Shown in pieces: positions 1 through 7,051 of a stretch of DNA of 35,055 nt. The translations under genes were made by a program, and so were the position numbers. The stretch's first letter is position 1; each line of letters starts with the position of its first letter. Source of the stretch: a virus; the IMG/VR virus record IMGVR_UViG_3300010938_000092, positions 1 to 35,055 of that record; one strand, given 5' to 3'. A model generated the notes under the pieces. The model had not been told where the DNA came from and did not search any database. It saw only the letters and a list, made by a program, of their open reading frames with translations.

Positions 1-2
1 AT

Positions 3-992
3 TTACCATATAATGAACAGAGAACATATAATGAGAATAGCGGTGAAAGTATTGGTGTTTCTGCTTTGTATCCAATATCACAATCGGAAAACGATGTTAA
101 ATTAGAGACAATAACACAAAGTTTAACTATAGACATTTTAGATTCGCAGATAATCAACGAGGCTATCAATATTAGTAATTTATTATCTTTATTAGAACAA
201 GAATTAAAACTAGAGAATTTATCTCTTTCTTCTAATGTCTCTGTAACAGAAATTAAACAAGAGCTTGAGTCGGTATTATTGAATTTAAGTTTGGATATTT
301 TAGAGCAAAAAACAGAAACAGAAACGCTTTATCTATCGGCATTAGTTGGTATTATAGATAACAAAGTGGATAATGAATCAATTAGTATAAATAAAATTTT
401 GGATATTATTGAAAATCTTACTAATCAAGAAATTTTAAGTATAATTGTGTCTGTAATACTATCTACAGAAACTAAACAAGATATTGAGTCGGTTTTAATA
501 TCTCCAAATATTTCTTTAATAGAACAAAAAGAAGATGTTGAATCAACACTAATACACAAGATGTTTGAAATGTTTGATGAGTTAACTGACGAGGAAATTA
601 TCAATGTTAGTAAGATAATGAATGCTGTAAATATTCTAGAAGACTTTTCTTATCAAGAACTTTTAAGTGTTTTGAAAATGTTAAATATTGATGAAACTAT
701 TGTTTTCACTGAAGATGTTTTAACAAAGTTTAAGGAGTTCCTTATTAAAGCTTTTGTGAGAAGAATTACTAAATATCCACAAATATTGTTGCCAAATGTT
801 AGGGCAGATATTTCTTCAATATCAATGCCAACTCTATTATTCTCAACACCCTACAACGAAAATCTTCCTTATAATGATAGCAATGATGGATATAATGGAT
901 TATACGAATATCACAAATTACAATCAGACACAGTTATTAAGAGTCAGAAAATAAGACCATTTGTAAAAACACAAAAAGTCTCTTATAATTAA
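3..992 (+). CDS. Repeat-rich tail fibre protein, C-terminal part (5' end continues from the right end of the window)
   Basis: The frame is open from base 3, so the TTG at 66 is probably not the true start. The first residues (LPYNEQRTYNE) continue the repeat of the gene that runs off the right end, and joining base 35055 to base 1 keeps frame, giving a 436-residue protein. From about residue 30 to 220 the chain is made of roughly ten copies of an 18-19-residue unit with a hydrophobic core and a recurring Q-K-x-E-x-E-S element. The C-terminus repeats a YNxNLPYN motif seen in the N-terminal part. There is no signal peptide or membrane segment. Position next to adaptor and hub genes suggests a virion fibre; the function is inferred from context and repeat architecture, not from a recognised family. 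Confidence 0.6.
   Translation, partial: LPYNEQRTYNENSGESIGVSALYPISQSENDVKLETITQSLTIDILDSQIINEAINISNLLSLLEQELKLENLSLSSNVSVTEIKQELESVLLNLSLDILEQKTETETLYLSALVGIIDNKVDNESISINKILDIIENLTNQEILSIIVSVILSTETKQDIESVLISPNISLIEQKEDVESTLIHKMFEMFDELTDEEIINVSKIMNAVNILEDFSYQELLSVLKMLNIDETIVFTEDVLTKFKEFLIKAFVRRITKYPQILLPNVRADISSISMPTLLFSTPYNENLPYNDSNDGYNGLYEYHKLQSDTVIKSQKIRPFVKTQKVSYN
961..989 (+). promoter_or_regulatory. Candidate promoter with predicted leaderless start for the adaptor gene
   Basis: TTGTAA (961-966), a 17-base spacer and TATAAT (984-989) are followed by only 6 bases before the ATG at 996. The predicted +1 falls on the A of the start codon. It overlaps the end of the preceding fibre gene, where AT-rich codons could produce the match by chance. 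Confidence 0.4.
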
Positions 993-995
993 GTT

Positions 996-2105
996 ATGCA
1001 GAAGATTTATATAAGACATCCTGAAATATCAAGAAATGAGGAAACGAGATTTACTGCAGATTCTACGGCTGGTGCAACAACATTAAATGTAGAAAACACT
1101 TCTGGTCTTTCTGCAAACGATTTAATTCTTCTTGAAAAACTTGGTCAAGAAAAAGCTGAAATAGTTTCTGTCTCATCTATCACTAATAAGACTACTTTGG
1201 TGTGTTCTGCAACCTCATTTGCTCATTCTGCAGGAACAAAGATTTACAAAATAGATTTTGACAAGATTAAGATATATCGTTCTACCACTGGAATAAACGG
1301 AACATATACTCTGTATGAAACCATAAATATAGCGGTTGACCAAGATATTACAGAATTTACTGATACTTCTGGAGATACAACAACTTATTATAAGTTTTCA
1401 TTTTATAATTCAGTAATATCAAGTGAAACAGATTTAAGCGACCCAATATCAGCTGGTGGTTTTGTTTTTCACTCTCTGGGAACAATGGTTGATAGAGTAT
1501 TATCATTATTTGGAGACACAAGAGAAGAGTTTGTTTCATTTGATGAGGTAAAAGACTGGATTAACGAATTTCTGCTAGAAGCGTATTCAATTCTTTCTAC
1601 TCACACAAAGAGATTTAATATATCAACCACAACCATAGCTCTTGATTCATCAACAGATACTTATAATCTACCATCTGATTTTCTGGTTGAAAAAGCTGTT
1701 AAATTATCAAGAGATGGTGGCGAAACTTTTCCAACATCAGTCCCGATGCAATCATTAGATAGTCAGGGAAGTGTTTTTCAGGATAATGTTATATATACCT
1801 ATATCGTTTATAACAACAATCTTGTGTTAGATAGAAAACCGCAAGGAAACGAGGTTCTAAAAATCTGGTATATTGCTCAACCAAATTCACTTAACAATCC
1901 AACAGATACTTTGTCTTCTCCATTTCAAAACCACTCACATTTATTTGTCAGATATGCTCTTGCACTTTGTTACCTTAAGGCAAAGAAATTTGATGAGTAT
2001 AAAGACCTAAAGAAGGAGGCGTTTGATGGACTTGAAAGACATATTAACTTTATCAAGAAAGTATCTAATTTACATCCACAATATTCTGAGGTAGTTTCAC
2101 CATGA
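996..2105 (+). CDS. Head-tail adaptor protein with N-terminal Ig/FnIII-like region
   Basis: A protein of 369 residues in two parts. Residues 1 to about 150 are beta-rich (a GATTLNVENTSGL stretch, then an ITEFTDTSGDTTTYYKF stretch) and look like a fibronectin-type or Ig-like virion domain. Residues from about 165 to the end resemble podovirus gp6-type adaptor proteins: an alpha-helical start (EVKDWINEFLLEAYSIL), a beta segment ending in YNLPSDFLVEKAVKLS, a W-Y strand, then helices (LFVRYALALCYLKAKKFDEY). It would sit under the portal and form the connector ring. The stop overlaps the next start by four bases (ATGA), indicating translational coupling. The family call is by pattern only. The adaptor fused to a surface-type domain is notable. 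Confidence 0.5.
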   Translation: MQKIYIRHPEISRNEETRFTADSTAGATTLNVENTSGLSANDLILLEKLGQEKAEIVSVSSITNKTTLVCSATSFAHSAGTKIYKIDFDKIKIYRSTTGINGTYTLYETINIAVDQDITEFTDTSGDTTTYYKFSFYNSVISSETDLSDPISAGGFVFHSLGTMVDRVLSLFGDTREEFVSFDEVKDWINEFLLEAYSILSTHTKRFNISTTTIALDSSTDTYNLPSDFLVEKAVKLSRDGGETFPTSVPMQSLDSQGSVFQDNVIYTYIVYNNNLVLDRKPQGNEVLKIWYIAQPNSLNNPTDTLSSPFQNHSHLFVRYALALCYLKAKKFDEYKDLKKEAFDGLERHINFIKKVSNLHPQYSEVVSP

Positions 2106-3607
2106 TTTCAGACAAAAAATATCCCTACTTTTACTGGGGAAAAGTTAACCGAGTGACTAATCCTTATTTAATGAAAGATGAGGAGTTATATGATTTGGTT
2201 AATTTTTATACAACAGAACTTGGCAGTAAAAAAGTAAGACCAGGTTTAACTCCATATCTTAATCAAGCGGACACATCAAAAGTTGTCCATCTTTCTTATA
2301 GCAAGTTGGCTGATGCTGGAAAAAAGTTATTAAGGTTTTCTGGTAATAAAGTATATGCAGTTGACCCAACATCGGCATCGTCTTGGGGAAGTTCAATTTA
2401 TACAAATTCTGTTAACTGGGACAGACCAGAAAGTGTGGCTTTTGCCTCAAAGGTTCACATTGTTGACCAACACACTTCATCTGGTCAATATCTTGAATAT
2501 AATGGCTCAAGTATTACTGAAAGAACCACAACTAGTGGAACAGATACAGTAGTGCCTTATAAAGGAAAAACAATAGTTGTTTATCATGGAAGAGTATATG
2601 TGGCAAATTCTTATTATTCGCAATTCTATCGTTCTTATGTTTCTTTTTCATCAGTAGATTATGTAGATAAAGGAACTAGTCCATCTTCACCATGGACAAC
2701 ATTATCAGATGACCCTGCTTCTGCAAATTATTTTCCTGTTGATATTGATTACAAGGGTAGCATCTTGAAGCTTACTAATATAAACGACAGACTCAATATC
2801 TACAAAGAAGAGGGTGTTTACAGATTTAATGAAGAAAGTTTGTTTGCAGTTTTTGGTGTTGCACCAATTGATAACACAATTTCTACCATGGAAGAAACAC
2901 GAGAAGATTATTTCTTGACATCGGAAGGATTTTATAAAAGCGATGGCAATACGGTATCCCCAGTAGGAGAGGGTTGGTATCTTATTATCAAAGAAATTCT
3001 AAAGAACGGAATTGATACTTCAAAGGTATTTTCTGGTTCTGCTAATTACAATTATTATTGTTATCTTGGAAATGTTACTTATGATGGTCAAACTTTAGCT
3101 AATGCTTGTTTTGTTTATAATGCAAGATATGATGAAATGTGGCTTTGGAGTTTTGGACAAGAGCTATCTTGTTTTGGTTATTACATAGATAATAATGGAA
3201 GAAAAGTAACGCTGTTTGGTTCTGCTTCTGGTAAGGTTTATAAACTTGACGAGGACGCAACAACCGATGATGGAACACCAATCTTCGCCTACTTTAGAAG
3301 TAAATACTATTACTTTGATGACTTAACTTTGTGGAACTATCTTTCAGAAATTTATCCATATACCAGACAGAACACATCTGGTGTTAAAATACTCGTTGAT
3401 AGAGATTTTCAGAATGATTATCAAGAATTAAATGTTGACTTTGATAGAAAGGATAGTAGTAAAATAGACTATGATAGCATTGGAAGATTTAAGTCTCTAT
3501 CAATAAAAGTTGCCTATGATGGTAAAGGAAAACAACCAGTGATAGATGGATTTGTTTTTGATGTTAAAGAATTTGGAGAACCAAAGGTTACTGAAGGTAA
3601 ATCATAA
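2102..3607 (+). CDS. Tail hub / DNA-stabilisation-like protein (putative beta-propeller)
   Basis: A protein of 501 residues that is almost wholly beta-rich, with many aromatic residues. It has an N-terminal segment of the type found in podovirus tubular tail and DNA-stabilisation proteins: VNFYTTELGSKKVRPGLTPY at about residues 36-56, comparable to the K-R-P-G motif of P22 gp10-type and T7 gp12-type proteins. Repeated blade-like segments follow (for example LLRFSGNKVYAVDP, YKGKTIVVYHGRVYVANS, VTLFGSASGKVYKLDED). It probably closes the portal channel below the adaptor. It directly follows and overlaps the adaptor gene, which supports the role. No enzymatic motif is seen. A tail-fibre or receptor-binding role is the main alternative. 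Confidence 0.45.
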   Translation: MISDKKYPYFYWGKVNRVTNPYLMKDEELYDLVNFYTTELGSKKVRPGLTPYLNQADTSKVVHLSYSKLADAGKKLLRFSGNKVYAVDPTSASSWGSSIYTNSVNWDRPESVAFASKVHIVDQHTSSGQYLEYNGSSITERTTTSGTDTVVPYKGKTIVVYHGRVYVANSYYSQFYRSYVSFSSVDYVDKGTSPSSPWTTLSDDPASANYFPVDIDYKGSILKLTNINDRLNIYKEEGVYRFNEESLFAVFGVAPIDNTISTMEETREDYFLTSEGFYKSDGNTVSPVGEGWYLIIKEILKNGIDTSKVFSGSANYNYYCYLGNVTYDGQTLANACFVYNARYDEMWLWSFGQELSCFGYYIDNNGRKVTLFGSASGKVYKLDEDATTDDGTPIFAYFRSKYYYFDDLTLWNYLSEIYPYTRQNTSGVKILVDRDFQNDYQELNVDFDRKDSSKIDYDSIGRFKSLSIKVAYDGKGKQPVIDGFVFDVKEFGEPKVTEGKS

Positions 3608-3608
3608 T

Positions 3609-4196
3609 ATGGCAGATAAAAAGTATAATCAACCAACAAAAATAACTAATAAAGATTTTCTTCATACGATTGCTAGCCTAATAGGAGCTGGTTTATCTGC
3701 TCTTACTGGTCTTATACCATCAGGTAGTGCTACTGCACAACAACCAATTGAAACCGTTGCACCAACACCTACACCCACACCGACACCAACACCACCATTG
3801 TATGGTCGTAATCCTCAGTTTGAAACATTTGCCCAAAAAAATCCTAGTGATTATCAAGAAATATCGTCTGCTGTTAGTCAAGCAGTTCCAGATAATAATA
3901 ATTTATTAAGACAACTAATGCTTGATATTGCTTTAGAAGAAAGTGGATTAAAAACAAAAAGCAAAAACCCAAATTCTAGTGCTACTGGTCCTTGGCAGAT
4001 AACAGAGGGAACTGCTAAATATACAAAACTACCACTAGAAGATAGAGAAAGTGCAACTGAATCTGCAAAGGTTGTTAAAGACCTTTTAGAGAAAGGATTT
4101 TTGCGTTGGTGGGAAACTTATAAGAGGGGTGGTGCAACTAAGACACCAATAAAAAAATTGTATACACCAGAAGAACTAAGTAAATTTTTGAGATGA
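3609..4196 (+). CDS. Virion-associated lytic transglycosylase (SLT-like) with N-terminal hydrophobic segment
   Basis: The chosen start (ATG 3609, two bases after the previous stop) gives 195 residues. Residues about 17-37 are hydrophobic and small-residue rich (a membrane segment or membrane-active helix). Residues 51-63 are a Thr-Pro repeat linker. The rest is a lysozyme-like domain: ALEESGLKTKSKNPNSSATG followed by PWQITEGTA matches the ESG...A.G..Q....TA signature of soluble lytic transglycosylases, with E111 the likely catalytic acid. It would cut peptidoglycan glycan strands during DNA entry. Placement among tail genes rather than the lysis cassette supports a virion role. An upstream in-frame ATG at 3546 lies inside the hub gene and is less likely. 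Confidence 0.65.
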   Translation: MADKKYNQPTKITNKDFLHTIASLIGAGLSALTGLIPSGSATAQQPIETVAPTPTPTPTPTPPLYGRNPQFETFAQKNPSDYQEISSAVSQAVPDNNNLLRQLMLDIALEESGLKTKSKNPNSSATGPWQITEGTAKYTKLPLEDRESATESAKVVKDLLEKGFLRWWETYKRGGATKTPIKKLYTPEELSKFLR

Positions 4197-4507
4197 TAAT
4201 ACCAACTTGGGACAACTATACAGATAAAATTTTAAAAGATATGGCTGTCGCACCATATCAGTCTTCTATTGCTATTGATAGTGGTTTTGAAGAAGGTTCG
4301 TTTCAGGGAGTAAAGTTGGCTGATGGAAGTATAAGCTATAAAAAAATAAGTAATATACTAGCTAATCAAATACTAACCTCAACCCTCACTGCACAAGTAA
4401 ATGTTGGAACAGCAAGCGGGAATGCTTATGTTAAACTTGATGGAGAGAACAACAGAATTATTATTCATGATGGTAGTTATCCAAGAATAGTAATAGGCAA
4501 CATATAA
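4193..4507 (+). CDS. Small virion/fibre-associated protein
   Basis: A protein of 104 residues. Its start overlaps the transglycosylase stop by four bases. The C-terminal half (NVGTASGNAYVKLDGENNRI followed by IIHDGSYPRIVIG) is a pattern seen at the ends of phage tail-tip and fibre proteins, where an AYVKLDG...I.I.DG hairpin is common. There is no membrane segment or catalytic motif. It lies in the fibre cluster just ahead of three paralogous genes. A structural role is inferred from position and beta content. Confidence 0.4.
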   Translation: MIIPTWDNYTDKILKDMAVAPYQSSIAIDSGFEEGSFQGVKLADGSISYKKISNILANQILTSTLTAQVNVGTASGNAYVKLDGENNRIIIHDGSYPRIVIGNI

Positions 4508-4509
4508 GT

Positions 4510-4905
4510 ATGGCGTATGAACTCAAAATTACTAAATCTGGCTATAATGTTTTAACAGAAACAAATCCAAAGAATTTTATATTTGATAGTTCGCTTAATC
4601 ACTTAAAAACAGTTTCTTATGGTAGTTTCCAACAAACAGTTTCTGCATGGGGAAATAGTGTGGTTTCGATTTATCACGGTTTAGGTTATAAGCCACTTGC
4701 CATGGCATATTTTAGAAATACCTTAAACAATAATTATTTTATAACTATGGGACAGGTAAATCCAGAAACTGATAGTAGGGTGGGTATTAGTTACAATGTT
4801 GAATTGTATTTGACAGATAATTATTTATACTTTGGATTATATAATTTTACTAGTGGTTCTATAACTTTTGAAGTTAAATACGAGATATTTTATGAAGGGA
4901 TTTAG
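4510..4905 (+). CDS. Fibre-like paralogue 1 of 3
   Basis: A protein of 131 residues that shares a layout with the next two genes: an N-terminal K-I-T-K-S-G-Y-N-V-L-T motif (residues 6-16), an F-x-S element near residue 26, then SIYHGLGYKPLA around residues 54-65 and a beta-rich C-terminus ending in an aromatic strand. It is likely a small virion appendage or receptor-contact protein, inferred from its place in the fibre cluster. No SD sequence precedes the ATG; the gap to the previous stop is two bases, so reinitiation is likely. The divergent C-terminal halves suggest variation for binding. Confidence 0.45.
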   Translation: MAYELKITKSGYNVLTETNPKNFIFDSSLNHLKTVSYGSFQQTVSAWGNSVVSIYHGLGYKPLAMAYFRNTLNNNYFITMGQVNPETDSRVGISYNVELYLTDNYLYFGLYNFTSGSITFEVKYEIFYEGI

Positions 4906-4908
4906 CTT

Positions 4909-5304
4909 ATGGCTATAAAAATGCTTGTATCAAAACCTGGAAAAGATGTCTTGACATCTAATTCTCCAGATGATTTTTATCTCCACTCCGATTATCCACT
5001 GTTAAAAATTCATTCATATGGCACATTTTCATTTAATGTTGCTGTTGGTCAGGTTACTATTTATCATTATTTGGGTTATAGACCATATGCTTTAGTGTTT
5101 TCACAAGCAGTTTTGGATGATAGTGGAAATGTAAGTAGTGAATATTATCAACATGATTGGACTATTTGTGGAGCGACTGTTATATGGTGGGGTGAAACAA
5201 GGATATATACTGATAGAATTGTTATAAGAGTAGAAGAAAGTAACGCAGCTAGAGGAGGAACTGTTTATGGTTTTTATTATATTTTTAAAGATGAGGTAAC
5301 ATGA
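4909..5304 (+). CDS. Fibre-like paralogue 2 of 3
   Basis: A protein of 131 residues with the same architecture as its neighbours: VSKPGKDVLTSN at residues 7-18, LKIHSYGTFSF in the middle and VTIYHYLGYRPYALVF at about residues 47-62. The C-terminal half differs most from paralogue 1 (Trp-rich, DWTICGATVIWWGE). It starts three bases after the previous stop without an SD sequence and overlaps the next gene by four bases. Function unknown; a tandem-duplicated virion appendage is the best inference. Confidence 0.45.
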   Translation: MAIKMLVSKPGKDVLTSNSPDDFYLHSDYPLLKIHSYGTFSFNVAVGQVTIYHYLGYRPYALVFSQAVLDDSGNVSSEYYQHDWTICGATVIWWGETRIYTDRIVIRVEESNAARGGTVYGFYYIFKDEVT

Positions 5305-5660
5305 TAGGATTAAAAATTTCAAAACAGGGATATAATGTTTTAACTACTGGTAATGTTAATTTGACATTCAACTCAGAAATTGCCACACATTCAATATACA
5401 ATATTATTCAATCTTCAATAACAAATGGTAATAGTAGTGTAACTATAAATCATAATCTTGGATATATTCCAAAAGTATGGATATTTGTTGTTCTTAACGA
5501 CGGCTCTAATGATTATTTTGCTAGAATTCCCAGAATTGATGATTCTTTCAATGGATTTGATTACTATATAACATCAACGACTATTGTTATACAAAGAAAT
5601 TTTACTAGTGGAACATCCTATTTTCGTGTTATAATATTTACTAGAGCACCAACTCTATAG
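5301..5660 (+). CDS. Fibre-like paralogue 3 of 3
   Basis: A protein of 119 residues, the shortest copy. The shared elements are LKISKQGYNVLTTGN (residues 4-18), LTFNSE and VTINHNLGYIPKVWIF (residues 48-63). The C-terminus is a different beta-rich sequence (YYITSTTIVIQRNFTSGTS). Translation is coupled to paralogue 2 through an ATGA overlap. The three copies form a conserved N-terminal base with variable tips, as expected of host-contact proteins. That role is inference. Confidence 0.45.
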   Translation: MIGLKISKQGYNVLTTGNVNLTFNSEIATHSIYNIIQSSITNGNSSVTINHNLGYIPKVWIFVVLNDGSNDYFARIPRIDDSFNGFDYYITSTTIVIQRNFTSGTSYFRVIIFTRAPTL

Positions 5661-5664
5661 TAAT

Positions 5665-5982
5665 ATGATTATCTTTTACAACAAAAAAACTGGTGATATA
5701 GTTGGAACAATAGGTGGAAGGATTAACTCTCCAGAGGAAATGAACATGTGGATTGGTGATAAAAATGAGAATGATATGATTGTTATTACTTGGAAACCAG
5801 TAAGATGGTATAACGAAAAAGGAGAATTGGTTGATGAAAGCTCTCCCGATGTTTTTACATCAGATTTTGAACCAGACCATCCACAAAAAGATTTATTCAT
5901 TGAGATAGATAAAAATCGCGATGAAATCTTTAACTATAAAGTTGATATAAAAAGCAAAAAACTAATAAGGTTGAAAAAGTAA
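5665..5982 (+). CDS. Hypothetical small protein in the fibre cluster
   Basis: A protein of 105 residues that is highly charged, with no membrane segment and no cysteines. The start (MIIFYNKKTGDIVGTIGGR) looks like a beta-hairpin domain of the kind found in small phage structural proteins whose function is not established. The C-terminus is lysine-rich. It lies four bases after the third fibre-like paralogue. The -35 element of the promoter for the next gene lies within its last codons. I do not recognise a family with confidence. Confidence 0.45.
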   Translation: MIIFYNKKTGDIVGTIGGRINSPEEMNMWIGDKNENDMIVITWKPVRWYNEKGELVDESSPDVFTSDFEPDHPQKDLFIEIDKNRDEIFNYKVDIKSKKLIRLKK

Positions 5983-5999
5983 AATTATTGTCGTATGAT
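5971..5999 (+). promoter_or_regulatory. Candidate sigma70 promoter, predicted leaderless, for the LysM gene
   Basis: TTGAAA (5971-5976), a 17-base spacer and TATGAT (5994-5999), then 8 bases to the ATG at 6008. The predicted +1 is about 6006, which leaves a leader of about two bases. No SD sequence is possible in that space. The ideal spacer and placement at one of the few intergenic gaps in the late region support it. Confidence 0.55.
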
Positions 6000-6007
6000 T
6001 TAAATAT

Positions 6008-7051
6008 ATGGCAACTTACACAGTTAAATCGGGTGATACTCTTTCTAAGATTGCTAAGCAATTTGGTATTGATTGGAGAAAAATTACTGGTTATCGTTCT
6101 GGCAATCCCAATCTTATATATCCAGGTGAAGTTCTAACTATTCCAACTGATACAACGCAACAAAACACTCAATCAACGCAAACCAACCAAACAACAGGAA
6201 CCCCAACTATTCAACAAACAGCATCTGATTGGCAAACTGCTTTACAGAAAGCAAATGAAATGAAACCAGATTTTTCAGATATTTATAAAACTTACGCAGA
6301 TTTATCTGCTCGGTTAAAGACAATTGGGGAGGAGGCTGCTAGGAGAAAAGAAGAACAAATACCAATGGTTACGAATATTTACTCAAAATTAGCAGAATCA
6401 TTATCACAACAGGAAACAGAAGAAAAAGAAACAAAACAGAAAGAAAAAACAATGGATATTGGAACTCGAGCAGCAAGAGCAGCTGCAGCAGGATTTTCTA
6501 CCGTTGAAGGATTTAAAGCAGATGAATTAAGGAATCTAGCAGCTGATTACGATAAACAAGTTGCAAAGATTGCAGATAAATATAAGTTAGACAGAGAAAC
6601 ATTAGCAGCACAAGAAGAAAAAGACATAAAAGATTTACAATCCGAAGCAGAACAATTAAGAGCAAATGGTTTAACTGGAGCTGCTACATTAACTGAAAAG
6701 ATTGCTAATCTAAAGCTTCAAGAACAAGATTTAGTTTCAAGAGCAGCACAAGCAATTATGAACTCACAAGATAAGTCTGAAGCAAACTACTGGAAGAGTC
6801 TATATCAAGATGCACTTTTGGGAGTTAAGGAACAACAACTTGCTTTGCAAGCACAAAAGATTTCATCTGCTAAACAATATGCTCTTTTGCCAGTATATGA
6901 TAGTTTAAATAAAGAAAAAGTCGTTGGGTATTTTAATCCAGCCACTGGTGAAACCAAATATTATGAAACACCACAGACAAATCAGACAACTAATCGAGGT
7001 AGTGGTTTTAATATTGTTAATTTTATAAAATTCCTTTTGGGTATAAAATGA
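6008..7051 (+). CDS. LysM-domain coiled-coil virion protein
   Basis: A protein of 347 residues. Residues 2-47 are a clear LysM peptidoglycan-binding domain (YTVKSGDTLSKIAKQFGI, later NPNLIYPGEVLTIP). A Gln/Thr-rich linker (about 49-72) follows, then a long charged alpha-helical, coiled-coil-like stretch to about residue 290 and a short hydrophobic C-terminus (FNIVNFIKFLLGIK). It is probably a virion protein that contacts the cell wall or forms part of the ejected core, because it sits directly before the giant putative ejection protein and overlaps it by four bases. No hydrolase domain accompanies the LysM. It has its own candidate promoter. Confidence 0.65.
   Translation: MATYTVKSGDTLSKIAKQFGIDWRKITGYRSGNPNLIYPGEVLTIPTDTTQQNTQSTQTNQTTGTPTIQQTASDWQTALQKANEMKPDFSDIYKTYADLSARLKTIGEEAARRKEEQIPMVTNIYSKLAESLSQQETEEKETKQKEKTMDIGTRAARAAAAGFSTVEGFKADELRNLAADYDKQVAKIADKYKLDRETLAAQEEKDIKDLQSEAEQLRANGLTGAATLTEKIANLKLQEQDLVSRAAQAIMNSQDKSEANYWKSLYQDALLGVKEQQLALQAQKISSAKQYALLPVYDSLNKEKVVGYFNPATGETKYYETPQTNQTTNRGSGFNIVNFIKFLLGIK

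Noticed and set aside
3750-3800. ACACCNACA-type microsatellite
   Set aside because: It encodes the Thr-Pro linker of the transglycosylase and is explained as coding sequence.
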